Below are positions 51,319-59,736 of a stretch of DNA of 64,000 nt, piece after piece (position 1 is the stretch's first letter; each line of letters opens with the position of its first letter). Source of the DNA: Haladaptatus litoreus (lineage in GTDB: Archaea; Halobacteriota; Halobacteria; Halobacteriales; Haladaptataceae). The stretch lies in contig NZ_FTNO01000001.1 of the NCBI RefSeq assembly GCF_900156425.1, positions 62,001 through 126,000 of the forward strand. The letters are read 5' to 3'. The notes under the pieces were generated by a model. The model saw nothing but the letters and a program-made list of their open reading frames with translations, had not been told where the DNA came from and made no database searches. Made by a program: the position numbers and the translations under genes.

Positions 51319-52626
51319 GTGCGTCTGGTTCACGTTTTCGTCTCGGAGGAACAGAAAGAAGCGGTTTTCGAGGTGCTCCAAGACCGCGAGGTCGATTACG
51401 TCACCACCACCGCATCGAGCGCCGCAACCGGCGGAACGCTGGTGGAATTTCCACTCCCTACTGACGGCGTCAACGACGTTCTCGACTCGCTCCGCGAGGT
51501 GGGACTGGACGAGGAGTCGTACGTCGTCGTCGGTTCCGCGGAAACCGCGAGGACGGGGACGATGGAGCGACTGCAAAACCGATACGCGAGCGACTTCTCC
51601 CCGCTTGCGACGTCCGAACTCCGGTCGAAATCGCGGGACATGTCCTACGATTTGTACTCGTTCGTCTGGCTGGTGGCCCTATCCGCGGTTATCGCCGCCG
51701 GAGGATTGCTCGTCGATTCGCCCGCCGTCATCGTCGGGTCGATGGTCATCGCCCCGCTGGTCGGGCCGGTTCTCACGACCGGCGTCGGCGTCGTCACCGA
51801 CGACCGAAAAATGATCTCTGACAGCGTTCAACTGCAGGTCGTCGGCCTCGTCGTTGCCATCGTCACGGCGGCAATGTTCAGTTTATTTCTTCGCGTGACC
51901 GGATTCGCCCCGGCAGGGCTTGCAATCTCCTCGATAGAGTTGGTGAGCGTCCGCCTCGCACCGACGCTGATTACGGTCGCCATCGGTCTTGGCGCGGGGT
52001 CTGCCGCCGCCTTCGCGCTCACGACGAAAGGGCCGACAGCGCTCGTCGGTGTGATGATTGCCGCGGCACTGCTTCCCGCCGCCGCGACGGTCGGCATCGC
52101 CCTCGTCTGGGGTGCGCTCATCGTCGCCCTTGGTTCGGCCGTCCTGTTGACGATGACGCTCATTTTCATCAACGTTGCCGTCATCGTCACGCTTCGGTAT
52201 CTCGGCTACCAGTCGGACGACCACGATTCAGGGTCGGATGCGGGTGAGAACCATCCGTCGTGGACGCTTCCGCGGTTCATCGCGTTGGCTCTGCTTGTCC
52301 TCGTGGTGACAGGTGTTCTGGCAGGAACGTTCGTCCAACTCTCGTTCGAACGCGAGGCGACGACGAGCGTCGAGGAGGTCATCGACCGACCGGCGTACGA
52401 CGGGTTGGAAGTCGTCGCAGTCAGAACCCAGTACGACGGTCGGCCGCTTGATTCTGCTCGAACCGTTTCGGTCACGCTTAGCAAATCATCGAACAGAACG
52501 TATCCGGCCGTCGCAGCCGATATTCAACGGCAGGTTGCCAGTCGAACGGGAGAAAAGCCGGAAGTTCGGGTTCGGTTTCAGGAGTATCAGGTCGCTTCTC
52601 CCAACTCTCGACTTGCGCCAGATTAG
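51319..52626 (+). CDS. DUF389/TIGR00341 membrane protein, copy 2
   Basis: 435 aa, GTG start 33 bases after the SIMPL stop. It repeats copy 1: soluble N-terminus (MRLVHVFVSEEQKEAVFEVL), LLVDSPAVIVGSMVIAPLVGP (only a few residues different), GVMIAAALLPAAATVGIALV. The extracellular C-terminus also resembles that of copy 1 (VRTQYDGRPLDSART). The last codons overlap by 4 bases the stop of the convergent GTPase gene. Confidence 0.87.
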   Translation: MRLVHVFVSEEQKEAVFEVLQDREVDYVTTTASSAATGGTLVEFPLPTDGVNDVLDSLREVGLDEESYVVVGSAETARTGTMERLQNRYASDFSPLATSELRSKSRDMSYDLYSFVWLVALSAVIAAGGLLVDSPAVIVGSMVIAPLVGPVLTTGVGVVTDDRKMISDSVQLQVVGLVVAIVTAAMFSLFLRVTGFAPAGLAISSIELVSVRLAPTLITVAIGLGAGSAAAFALTTKGPTALVGVMIAAALLPAAATVGIALVWGALIVALGSAVLLTMTLIFINVAVIVTLRYLGYQSDDHDSGSDAGENHPSWTLPRFIALALLVLVVTGVLAGTFVQLSFEREATTSVEEVIDRPAYDGLEVVAVRTQYDGRPLDSARTVSVTLSKSSNRTYPAVAADIQRQVASRTGEKPEVRVRFQEYQVASPNSRLAPD

Positions 52627-53582
52627 CCGTCGAACGGCAGTTCAGGTTCGTAGGCGATGGCCTCCACAGCGGCATCGAGGGTTTCGGTGACGTTGTCGTC
52701 TTCCTCGATGCTCATGTACAGGTCTGCCTCCACGTCGGTCGAGAGGTCTGCTTTGTTGCACACCGTGAGCACCGGCACGTCGCCGAACTGTGCTTCCACC
52801 GAATCGCGGAGTTCGAGCTGTGCGTCCAGCGGGTAGCCACAGTACGCGCTGGCGTCCACCATGAACAGGATGCAGTCAGCGACGTGGGTCAGCGCCGACA
52901 CCGCCTGTTTTTCGATGGCGTTTCGTTCGTCCTCCGGTCGGTCAAGGAGGCCGGGCGTGTCCACGATTTGGTAGCGGATGTGGTCGCGCTCGAAGTGGCC
53001 GACGCGAACGCTTTTCGTCGTGAAGGGATACTTCGCGATTTCGTTCCGCGCGTGAGTCACGTCGTTGACGAACGAGGATTTCCCCACGTTGGGGTAGCCC
53101 GCAACGACCACGGTCGGGTCGTCCGGGTTGATGTCGGGAAGTTTCCGCAGGTCGTTCCGTGCGGCACCGACGCGGTCTAAATCGTCCTCGACTTCCTCCA
53201 CGATGTCCGCGAGGCGGGCGAACCCTTGCTTGCGAACTTTTCGCGTGTAGTTGATGTCGCCGCGGAGTTTGCCTTGGTACTCGCGGCCGATTTCTTTCGT
53301 CTTTCGTGAGGCCCACTGGATTTCCGACAGGCTCTTTCGAATCTCGTCCACCTCTACCACGGCGTCCGCGAGTTCGTAGTAGAAGGGGTCTACCTCGCGG
53401 AAGTCCGGCCATTCGGTGACGACGTTCTGCAGGTTATCCGAAAGCACGTTCGAGGCGGTCTGGAGCATGGACTGCTGGGCTTGGATGCCGCTTTTGGCCC
53501 GCCCCGCCCGTGCCGCCCGCGAAAATGCCTTGTCGATGAGTTCCTCCGACGTGGGCGTCGTCGGCAGGGTCTCGAAAATCAT
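52623..53582 (-). CDS. Nog1-type GTPase
   Basis: 319-aa GTPase. A long N-terminal helical part (about 1-155, including KTKEIGREYQGKLRGDINYT) precedes the G domain: G1 GYPNVGKSSFV (about 166-176), switch KYPFTTKSV, G3 DTPGLLDR and G4 NKADL. The helix-G-domain layout fits Nog1, which works on 60S/50S assembly. ATG 53582 gives MIFETLPTTPTSEEL, the standard start; an upstream ATG would add 13 untypical residues. Confidence 0.9.
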   Translation of the reverse strand: MIFETLPTTPTSEELIDKAFSRAARAGRAKSGIQAQQSMLQTASNVLSDNLQNVVTEWPDFREVDPFYYELADAVVEVDEIRKSLSEIQWASRKTKEIGREYQGKLRGDINYTRKVRKQGFARLADIVEEVEDDLDRVGAARNDLRKLPDINPDDPTVVVAGYPNVGKSSFVNDVTHARNEIAKYPFTTKSVRVGHFERDHIRYQIVDTPGLLDRPEDERNAIEKQAVSALTHVADCILFMVDASAYCGYPLDAQLELRDSVEAQFGDVPVLTVCNKADLSTDVEADLYMSIEEDDNVTETLDAAVEAIAYEPELPFDG

Positions 53583-53733
53583 AGTCAGTCGTATGGACTC
53601 CCTGCTTAAAAGGGCGTCCATAGCGTCGTTCGACTCCGTTTTGTGTTCGACTTCGATTCTCGTTCAACTCCACTTCGCGTTCGATTCATTCCGGCGGGAG
53701 GCTTTTGCGCTCCCGATGCGTACTGAATACGGT

Positions 53734-54099
53734 ATGACTAATTGGTACGCAGTTTTCGTCGGCTTCGTCGTCTCGGTTATCGCGGGCGTCGTCGCGTTCG
53801 CTGTCCCCGGAATCGGCCACATCGGTGCCGGACTCATCGGCGGATTCGCTGCGGGCTACGTTGCAGGCGGTGGGTTGGGCAGTGGCTTCTGGCACGGCCT
53901 GCTCGCAGGGGCGCTCGGCGGAATCGTCGTCGCCCTCTTTTTGGGCCTCGCAGGAACCGTCGTCGGCGGACTGGCGGGCGGCCCCGTCGGGTCGCTGTTC
54001 GGCGGCATCGGTATCTTCGCCGCCGCGCTCCTCGTGGCGTTCATCATGGCGCTCGACAGCGCGCTCGGCGGAATGGTCGGGTCGCTGTTGAAAAGTTAG
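53734..54099 (+). CDS. DUF5518-type small membrane protein
   Basis: 121 aa with about four Gly/Ala-rich membrane helices (FVGFVVSVIAGVVAFAVPG, GLIGGFAAGYVAGGGLG, GGIVVALFLGLAGTVVGG, IFAAALLVAFIMAL). Strongly glycine-rich, as in the haloarchaeal DUF5518 group. Function unknown. Starts at the ATG that gives MTNWYAVF; an earlier ATG (53716) adds 6 residues. Confidence 0.8.
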   Translation: MTNWYAVFVGFVVSVIAGVVAFAVPGIGHIGAGLIGGFAAGYVAGGGLGSGFWHGLLAGALGGIVVALFLGLAGTVVGGLAGGPVGSLFGGIGIFAAALLVAFIMALDSALGGMVGSLLKS

Positions 54100-54130
54100 A
54101 GTATTTTTGTCCGCAGGACGAATAGCCGGT

Positions 54131-54445
54131 ATGGCCGAAATCGACGCCGACACCGTTCTTCCCGCAGAGCACATCCAACAGGCAGTCGCCTCCGGACGCG
54201 TCTCGCAGTTGCACCGCGGCGACCAGTACGCAGACGAGGGCGATACGTTCGACATTTCCGGCGAGACGTTCGAAGTGGTCGAAGTGACTGAGCGAAAACT
54301 CGGCGATTTGACCGACGAAGATGCGCAGGCCGAGGGGTCGGAGGATTTGGACGCCTACCGGGAGCGTCTGAATCACGCCCACGACCACTTCGAATGGGAC
54401 GACGACGCGACGGTCTACCGGCATCGGTTCGAGCGACAGGAGTGA
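54131..54445 (+). CDS. ASCH-domain-like protein (104 aa)
   Basis: Short acidic protein with features of ASCH/PUA-like folds: TVLPAEHIQQAVASGRVSQL, YADEGDTFDISGETFEVVEV and ERKLGDLTDEDAQAEGSEDL. The domain usually binds RNA or modified nucleotides. Starts at ATG 54131. It is followed by the large repeat gap. Confidence 0.78.
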   Translation: MAEIDADTVLPAEHIQQAVASGRVSQLHRGDQYADEGDTFDISGETFEVVEVTERKLGDLTDEDAQAEGSEDLDAYRERLNHAHDHFEWDDDATVYRHRFERQE

Positions 54446-55090
54446 AAACGGGGTTTATGTGCTGATTTTGTATCTGTGTGATAGGTGGAATGAGTTGATT
54501 TTGTATTGGTGTCGTAGGCAGATTGAACTATTTGTGTGTCTGTGCTGTGAGCAAGTTACGACAACATGTGACCGCAACCGCCTCCGCCCACACCCTCCCC
54601 AGCTGACTCCCTACGGTCGTCCACCGGAAGACGTTCCTACTCACACGGAAAGAGGCAAACTCTTCCCTGCTCTCGTTCGCTTCGCTCACGAGAACTCTGC
54701 TTGGAAGACCTCGCGCGGGCGAACCGGCAGGTTCGCCTTCACGCGCCAAATGGAATATTCGGGCTTTCTATTCGACACAAACACTGTGGCGCGTGCGTCG
54801 GCAGGCCCTCGGACGAAGAGTCCGAGGGCCTGCCAATTTTCGCGCGAGGGATGAGGCTTGCGAGACGCAAAGCGACTCGCTGACCTGCGACCGTGGCCCG
54901 CAGGCATCGCAGGCCTCTGGCCGAGAAGCGCAGTCGGTTGGGGAGAGTGTGGGCGGTTGCGGTTTCATTGGAGTCGTGATAACCCGACATCGTTGTCTGA
55001 AAACCATCAGATACCACTCCTCGTTTAAACCCGATGAATGACTGCACTCCTACAAAAACAGCAAACCCCAGAACTCCCCCACTCCTACCC
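54446..55090. repeat. Intergenic repeat element, copy C, with inverted ends
   Basis: A 645-base gap with no gene. Element about 54555-54985: left end GACAACATGTGACCGCAACC then GCCTCCGCCCACACCCTCCCC; right end (reverse complement) ACGACTCCAATGAAACCGCA then ACCGCCCACACTCTCCCCAACC, i.e. terminal inverted repeats of about 35 bases. Inside, 54608-54690 is the reverse complement of 24391-24463, and CTCGGACTCTTCGTCCGAGG (54811-54830 region) forms a hairpin. Confidence 0.75.
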
Positions 55091-55375
55091 TTATCGCCGC
55101 TCTGCCAACTCAGACCGCAAATCGTCCAAATCCATGTCCTTCATGGCCAGCAACACCAACAGGTGATACACGATGTCGGCGCTCTCGTGTGCGATTTCTT
55201 GGTAATCGTCGTCCTTCGCGGCGAGGACGAGTTCCGTCGTCTCCTCGCCGAGTTTTTCGAGGACGGCGTTCTGGCCCTTCTCGTGGGTGAACAGCGATGC
55301 GGTGTAGGAGTCCTCGGGGAGCGTTTCCTTTCTGTCCTCGATAACGTCGAAAAGGTCGCCTAGTACGTCGTCCAT
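55091..55375 (-). CDS. hisE: Phosphoribosyl-ATP pyrophosphohydrolase
   Basis: Second step of histidine biosynthesis: removes pyrophosphate from phosphoribosyl-ATP. 94 aa of all-alpha MazG-like fold with metal helices EKLGEETTELVLAAK and ESADIVYHLLVLLAM; the conserved KIGEE-type motif appears as KLGEE. ATG 55375 is used. It follows the DUF151 gene by four bases, so the two are probably co-transcribed; no other his gene is nearby. Confidence 0.9.
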   Translation of the reverse strand: MDDVLGDLFDVIEDRKETLPEDSYTASLFTHEKGQNAVLEKLGEETTELVLAAKDDDYQEIAHESADIVYHLLVLLAMKDMDLDDLRSELAERR

Positions 55376-55379
55376 GGCT

Positions 55380-55835
55380 CTATTGCGCTCCCATCTGCGC
55401 AACTTCTCTGATGTCCTGCAGTTCGTCGAACTGCTCGCGCTCCTGCTGGCCGTGGTGGAACACCTCGTCCGCGACTTCGATGGGCGCGTTGGTGCGCGAT
55501 GCGAGCGCCAGCGAATCGCTCGGTCGGGCGTCGACGACTTCGTGCCCTCGTGGGGTCTGAATGTGAAGTTCGGCGATGTAGGTGCTGTCGTCGAGTTCGC
55601 TGACGACGACGCGTTCCACGCGGCCGCCGAGTTCCTCCATCACGTCGAGCAAGAGGTCGTGGGTCAGCGGTCGCCCGATGTCCTCGGCTTCCATCCCCCG
55701 GGCGATGCTGATACCCTCTTCGAATCGAATGAAAATAGGAAGTACGTCGTCGCCGTCGTTCGGCGCGAGCACGACGACCGGGAGCGGTCCATCCCCGGTC
55801 GCGGCGACGCGCACCGCGTCGATTGAAACGTCCAT
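55380..55835 (-). CDS. Bifunctional nuclease family protein (DUF151)
   Basis: A 151-aa protein with DUF151 hallmarks: LPIFIRFEEGISIARGMEAE (usual I.PIWI...EA..I..), LTHDLLLDVMEELGGRVERV and the acidic DARPSDSLALASRTNAPIEV. Plant and bacterial members have DNase/RNase activity; the archaeal role is unknown. Cytoplasmic. hisE follows closely. Confidence 0.87.
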   Translation of the reverse strand: MDVSIDAVRVAATGDGPLPVVVLAPNDGDDVLPIFIRFEEGISIARGMEAEDIGRPLTHDLLLDVMEELGGRVERVVVSELDDSTYIAELHIQTPRGHEVVDARPSDSLALASRTNAPIEVADEVFHHGQQEREQFDELQDIREVAQMGAQ

Positions 55836-55895
55836 GGCCCAACCGAAGCGACCCAGCGCCAAAAACTCTTGCTCACTGGGGTGCAGGGTCGGCCG

Positions 55896-56477
55896 TCAGT
55901 CGCCGAAAAATGCAAGCCCGTGAATCCGACTGTCCGGCGTCAGTTCCGGATGGAAAGAGGTTCCGACGACGGGACCGTCCCGCACCGCGACGGGTCTGCC
56001 GTCCCATTCTGCAAGCACTTCGGCATCCCCAACTTCGCTGATGAGCGGTGCCCGGATGAACACGGACGGGAATGGTTCTGAGAGACCGGTCACGGAAAGC
56101 GGGGCCTCGAAACTGTCCTTCTGGCGTCCGAAGGCGTTGCGTTCGACCGTCACGTCCAGCAGACCGAGGTTTTCCACGCGGTCGTCTCCGGCGTCTGCGG
56201 CGGCCACGATAAGCCCGGCACAGGTTGCGAGAACCGGTTTTCCAGCCTCGACGTGCACCTGTATTTCGGGGGCGATTTCCTCCGACTGGAGCAAGCGCGA
56301 GATGGCGGTGGATTCGCCACCGGGCATGCAGAGTAGGTCACAATCCGGGACGATGCCGGACTGGCGGATTTCGGTGACGTCGGCCGTCTCGCCGTGAGCA
56401 GTGGCAGCCTGCCGAATCGCATCGGCGTGTTCGCTCACGTCGCCTTGGACGGCGATAACGCCAGCGTTGAGACTCAT
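55896..56477 (-). CDS. pdxT: Pyridoxal 5'-phosphate synthase glutaminase subunit
   Basis: 193-aa class I glutaminase that supplies ammonia to PdxS in PLP synthesis. Seen: AGVIAVQGDVSEHADAI at the start, CMPGGESTAISRLL, the nucleophile in ATCAGLI (Cys), and GTSFHPELTPD (His/Glu of the triad). pdxS is not in the window. The preceding gene on the strand, secG, ends 38 bases upstream. Confidence 0.93.
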   Translation of the reverse strand: MSLNAGVIAVQGDVSEHADAIRQAATAHGETADVTEIRQSGIVPDCDLLCMPGGESTAISRLLQSEEIAPEIQVHVEAGKPVLATCAGLIVAAADAGDDRVENLGLLDVTVERNAFGRQKDSFEAPLSVTGLSEPFPSVFIRAPLISEVGDAEVLAEWDGRPVAVRDGPVVGTSFHPELTPDSRIHGLAFFGD

Positions 56478-56514
56478 ACCGGGAGTTAGAAACACGTCGG
56501 CAAAAGGGACTCGT

Positions 56515-56679
56515 TTAGATTGCGAGGACGTTCAGCACCATGATGAGGATGCCGAAGAGGATGCCGAACGCGAAGACGCTTTTCGGGTTGATTCGAACCG
56601 CGTTTCGGTCTTCCGCATCGAAATATCGCACGAGTCCGGCGCTGGACATCAGTCCGCCGGAGTTTTGACCACTGCTCAT
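56515..56679 (-). CDS. secG: Preprotein translocase subunit SecG/Sec61-beta
   Basis: A 54-aa protein too short for many gene finders. It begins [20 protein letters not shown], continues with [16 protein letters not shown], and ends with one membrane helix ([18 protein letters not shown]). This is the archaeal Sec61-beta pattern: disordered Gly/Ser start, LVRYFD(A/E)E..., and one C-terminal helix. It is a tail-anchored accessory subunit of the SecYE channel. Divergent from the phosphotransferase. Confidence 0.92.
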   Translation of the reverse strand: MSSGQNSGGLMSSAGLVRYFDAEDRNAVRINPKSVFAFGILFGILIMVLNVLAI

Positions 56680-56796
56680 ACGTTCGGTTCCGATAGCGTC
56701 CCGGGTAAACCTTTCGCAACGGTTGTCGTTCGGTGGACTGCGGACGAAACCGGCCTCCGCTCCCGTTCGGCCTCGCTAAAATGTCATCGGTATTTC

Positions 56797-56802
56797 TTTA
56801 TC
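56797..56802 (+). promoter_or_regulatory. TATA-like box of the phosphotransferase gene
   Basis: TTTATC starts exactly 27 bases before the ATG at 56824, consistent with leaderless transcription. It suggests the gene was recently functional despite the frameshift. Confidence 0.5.
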
Positions 56803-56823
56803 GGGGACGCACGACATCGTTCC

Positions 56824-57784
56824 ATGGACGAGCAAATCGCGTCGGTGCTCTCCCGCGCGTTCCCCGACCGCGAGGTTGCCGAGGTGAAGTCTTCCGGTCC
56901 GTCGTGGAACGACCAGAATCGAACCGTCGGCATCGACTTCGCCGACGGTGCGAGCATCTTCCTGAAGATGTCGAACGAGGGTGACGGAAGCCGAATCGCC
57001 CGCGAGCGAGCGGTCATCGACTACGTTCGGGAAAACTGCTCGGTGTCAGTGCCGAAAGTTGTCGCCGCCGATACCGGCGGCGACGTACCGTATCTCGCTA
57101 CTGCACCGGTATCCGGGCAAAACTTCATCCACCTGTGGTCGGATGCGAGCGCGACCCGCCGGGCCGCGCTCGCTCGTCAAGTCGGGAAATCGCTCGCGAC
57201 AGTTCACTCGCTTCGCTTCGAAAAACCACGGCCACGTCGTCGGTGGCAATGCGACCACCCTCGAACTCGAAACCGGGCTATGGACGGACGTTCTCATCGA
57301 CACGGTTCACGAACTACGGGAACTTGCCTCCTCGAACCGGTTCGACCACCATTTCGATGCGGTGGTTTCAGCCGTCGAAGCGAATCGTGAACTGTTGGAC
57401 GAGGCACCCGCCGCACTCCTTCACGGCGACCCTGCTCAGCCAAACTGCTTCGGCACCGACGCTGGAATTGGCTTCCTCGACTGGGAAATTGCGCACGTCG
57501 GCGACCCGGTTCGGGAAATCTATCGCACCCAAAATTTACAGTTCGGGTCGCTCCGCGCCGACGCTCCCGAAGAACTCGTCTCCGCGTTCTACGACGGCTA
57601 TCGCGAGCGAGCAGGCGAATTTCCGCCGGGATTCGAAGCCCGCCGTCCGGTGTATGCGGCGGTTCGGTTCCTCGGTCATTCCGGCGTCTTCGACAAATGG
57701 GCGGACTTCCTCGATGAGTCGCCCGAGGAACTCGCGGCGTGGATGGAAGGGGAGATGGAGCGACGACTCGCCGAAATCGACTGA
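56824..57784 (+). pseudogene. Aminoglycoside/choline-type phosphotransferase with frameshift
   Basis: The frame from ATG 56824 encodes the N-lobe (MDEQIASVLSRAFPDREVAE, DGASIFLKMSNEG with the Lys, and RAVIDYVREN) up to SLATVHSLRFEK. At an A5 run (57221-57225) the frame shifts by +1; the remainder (NHGHVVGGNATTLELETGL) continues in another frame with LLHGDPAQPNCFG, GFLDWEIAHVGDP and the final MEGEMERRLAEID. Deleting one A restores a single 319-residue protein of the APH/choline-kinase fold. Catalytic Asp is in HGD. Real mutation, programmed frameshift or sequencing error cannot be separated here. Confidence 0.87.
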
Positions 57785-57904
57785 GTGATTTGTTGTTCCC
57801 TCTGCTCTCCGCTTCGGCAAATACCACCAAGGACTATCAATTGAGACAACTAATCGGCCACTCTGGATGTCGAAATTTGACTGGACGAACCGAGATGATA
57901 GCAA

Positions 57905-58576
57905 ATGACCGAATACGACGCAGTCATCTTCGACAATGACGGCGTCCTCGTCGAACCACCCGCATACGACACGCAATCCGAGGCCACGCGAACCGCGTTT
58001 GAAGCGGTAGGGGTTGCGGACGCAGACCGAACCCATCTCGATGCAGTCGTCGGCGGCGTCACCGTCGATGGACTTTACGAACTCTGTACGGCCTACGACC
58101 TCGACCCGGAATCGTTCTGGGCGGCGCGCGAACACCACGACGAGCAATCACAACTGGAAAAATTCAGGGCAGGCGCTCGAACCTGCTACGACGACGTTTC
58201 GGCACTTTCGGGGCTTTCCGACCTCACAAGCTCCTGTGGTCTCGTCAGCAACAACCACCACAGCACTATCGAGTTCGTCTTGGAGTTCTTCGAACTGCAC
58301 TCTCTGTTCGACACCTACTACGGCCGCCCCAAAACCATCGAAAGCCTCCGATTGAAGAAACCGAACCCGCATTATCTCGATAAAGCACTCGCTGACCTCG
58401 GAGCCGAATCCGCCCTCTACGTCGGCGACAGCGAAAGTGACGTGGTCGCGGCCCACCGTGCGGATATGGATTCCGTGTTCGTCCGCCGCGCACACTGCCG
58501 CGATGTGAGCCTCTCGACAGACCCGACTTACGAGGTGAAGACGCTCCATGATGTGGCGGCGCTACTGGACGAATAA
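57905..58576 (+). CDS. HAD-family phosphatase
   Basis: 223-aa HAD hydrolase. Motif I is FDNDGVL (nucleophile D10-like; N in place of the usual middle residue variation), motif II GLVSNNHHST, motif III KKPNPHYL (Lys) and motif IV YVGDSESDVVAAHRA. The cap inserted after motif I is helical, as in beta-phosphoglucomutase/phosphoglycolate phosphatase types. Substrate unknown. Confidence 0.88.
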   Translation: MTEYDAVIFDNDGVLVEPPAYDTQSEATRTAFEAVGVADADRTHLDAVVGGVTVDGLYELCTAYDLDPESFWAAREHHDEQSQLEKFRAGARTCYDDVSALSGLSDLTSSCGLVSNNHHSTIEFVLEFFELHSLFDTYYGRPKTIESLRLKKPNPHYLDKALADLGAESALYVGDSESDVVAAHRADMDSVFVRRAHCRDVSLSTDPTYEVKTLHDVAALLDE

Positions 58577-58710
58577 CTGTGTCACAATCGGTCGATAGAA
58601 TCGGTACGAGTCGCACCGTCGATGTGCGTGGCCACCGTGAAAACAGTCGGCAGAGTTGGCAGAGTGAGAAACCCTTATGCACGCGGCGACGGAATCTCGA
58701 CAGAGAAACG

Positions 58711-58977
58711 ATGACCGTCAAGTTACTCGACTTCTACGCAGATTGGTGTGGCCCGTGTAAGACGCAAGACCCGATTCTCGACGACCTCGAAGAAGACTGG
58801 GGAGACGTCGAGTTCGAGAAAGTGGACGTAGACGAGCATCAGGACGTTGCCAACGAATATCAAGTGCGTTCGATTCCGACCATCGTCATCGAAGACGATG
58901 AGGGCGTCGTCGAACGATTCGTCGGCGTCACCCAGCGCGACGACTTGGAGCGAGTCCTCGAAGAAGCAGGCGCGTAA
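58711..58977 (+). CDS. Thioredoxin
   Basis: An 88-aa thioredoxin with the active site WCGPC (residues 12-16) and cis-proline loop SIPTIVIED. The protein is short but complete, missing only the first strand of the canonical fold. It would reduce disulfides in cytoplasmic proteins with a thioredoxin reductase. Starts at ATG 58711. Confidence 0.93.
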   Translation: MTVKLLDFYADWCGPCKTQDPILDDLEEDWGDVEFEKVDVDEHQDVANEYQVRSIPTIVIEDDEGVVERFVGVTQRDDLERVLEEAGA

Positions 58978-59067
58978 GTCGAAAATCGGCACCCGACAAC
59001 CAACAACCAACGTTTTTCGGTTCGCTACTTCCCGAGCGACTGCGTCAGTTGAATCGGCGACGGTGCG

Positions 59068-59736
59068 CTATTCGAACCTGACGCCCACGTCGTGCAGTCC
59101 TTCGTTGTTCATCGCGAGGTTGATGAGCAGCGGCGTCATGCTCTCGACTTCCGCGCTGTTTGCCAGACCACCGGCGTCCAGCGGGCGAAGTCCCTCGATT
59201 CCGTCGGCGAGCAGTTTGACCGTCTCCTTCGCGTCCTCGTCGTCGCCCACGAGGAGCGTGTCCTGTGACAGTTCGGCTTCGAGGTCGGCCAGTCGCCCCG
59301 CCGACAGGCCGTGGAACGCGCCAACGACCGGGACATCCTCGGGTGCAGTTTCCGCCACCAGTTCCGTCACGCTCCCCGCTTTCGGCGGTTTGTAGTGGAA
59401 TCCGTCCTCCTCGCGGTTCATCCCGACTGCAGGCGTCACCAACACATCCACGTCGCCCAGTCGGTCTGCCACCGACTCAATCGTGTCGCGGATGTGGAAC
59501 GGCGGTACCGCCAGCACTACGACGTCCGCGCGTTCGGCGGCCATCTCGTTGGCGAAGCCGTTAATCGAGCGCGAGACGCTCATGCTTTCGAGTTCGGTTT
59601 CGTACTCGTCGGCCTTCGTCCGTGCCTTTTCCGGGTCGCGCGACCCGATAACGACCTCGTGGTCGGTGTCGAACGCCCAGCGGAGCGCCAGTCCCTGTCC
59701 GATGTCGCCAGTCCCGCCCAAGAGTGCGATTCGCAT
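59068..59736 (-). CDS. npdG: F420H2:NADP+ oxidoreductase
   Basis: 222-aa enzyme that exchanges hydride between F420 and NADP. NADP-binding GGTGDIGQGLALRW at the N-terminus, IGSRDPEKA (Arg for 2'-phosphate), and F420-contacting VVVLAVPPFHIRDT plus VVGAFHGLSAGRLADLEAE. With cofE and mer at 35-37 kb it shows that F420 is used in this organism. Start ATG 59736. Confidence 0.92.
   Translation of the reverse strand: MRIALLGGTGDIGQGLALRWAFDTDHEVVIGSRDPEKARTKADEYETELESMSVSRSINGFANEMAAERADVVVLAVPPFHIRDTIESVADRLGDVDVLVTPAVGMNREEDGFHYKPPKAGSVTELVAETAPEDVPVVGAFHGLSAGRLADLEAELSQDTLLVGDDEDAKETVKLLADGIEGLRPLDAGGLANSAEVESMTPLLINLAMNNEGLHDVGVRFE

Noticed and set aside
54459-54854. A 131-codon ORF in the gap after the ASCH gene
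   Set aside because: Passes through inverted repeat modules and has no protein-like features.
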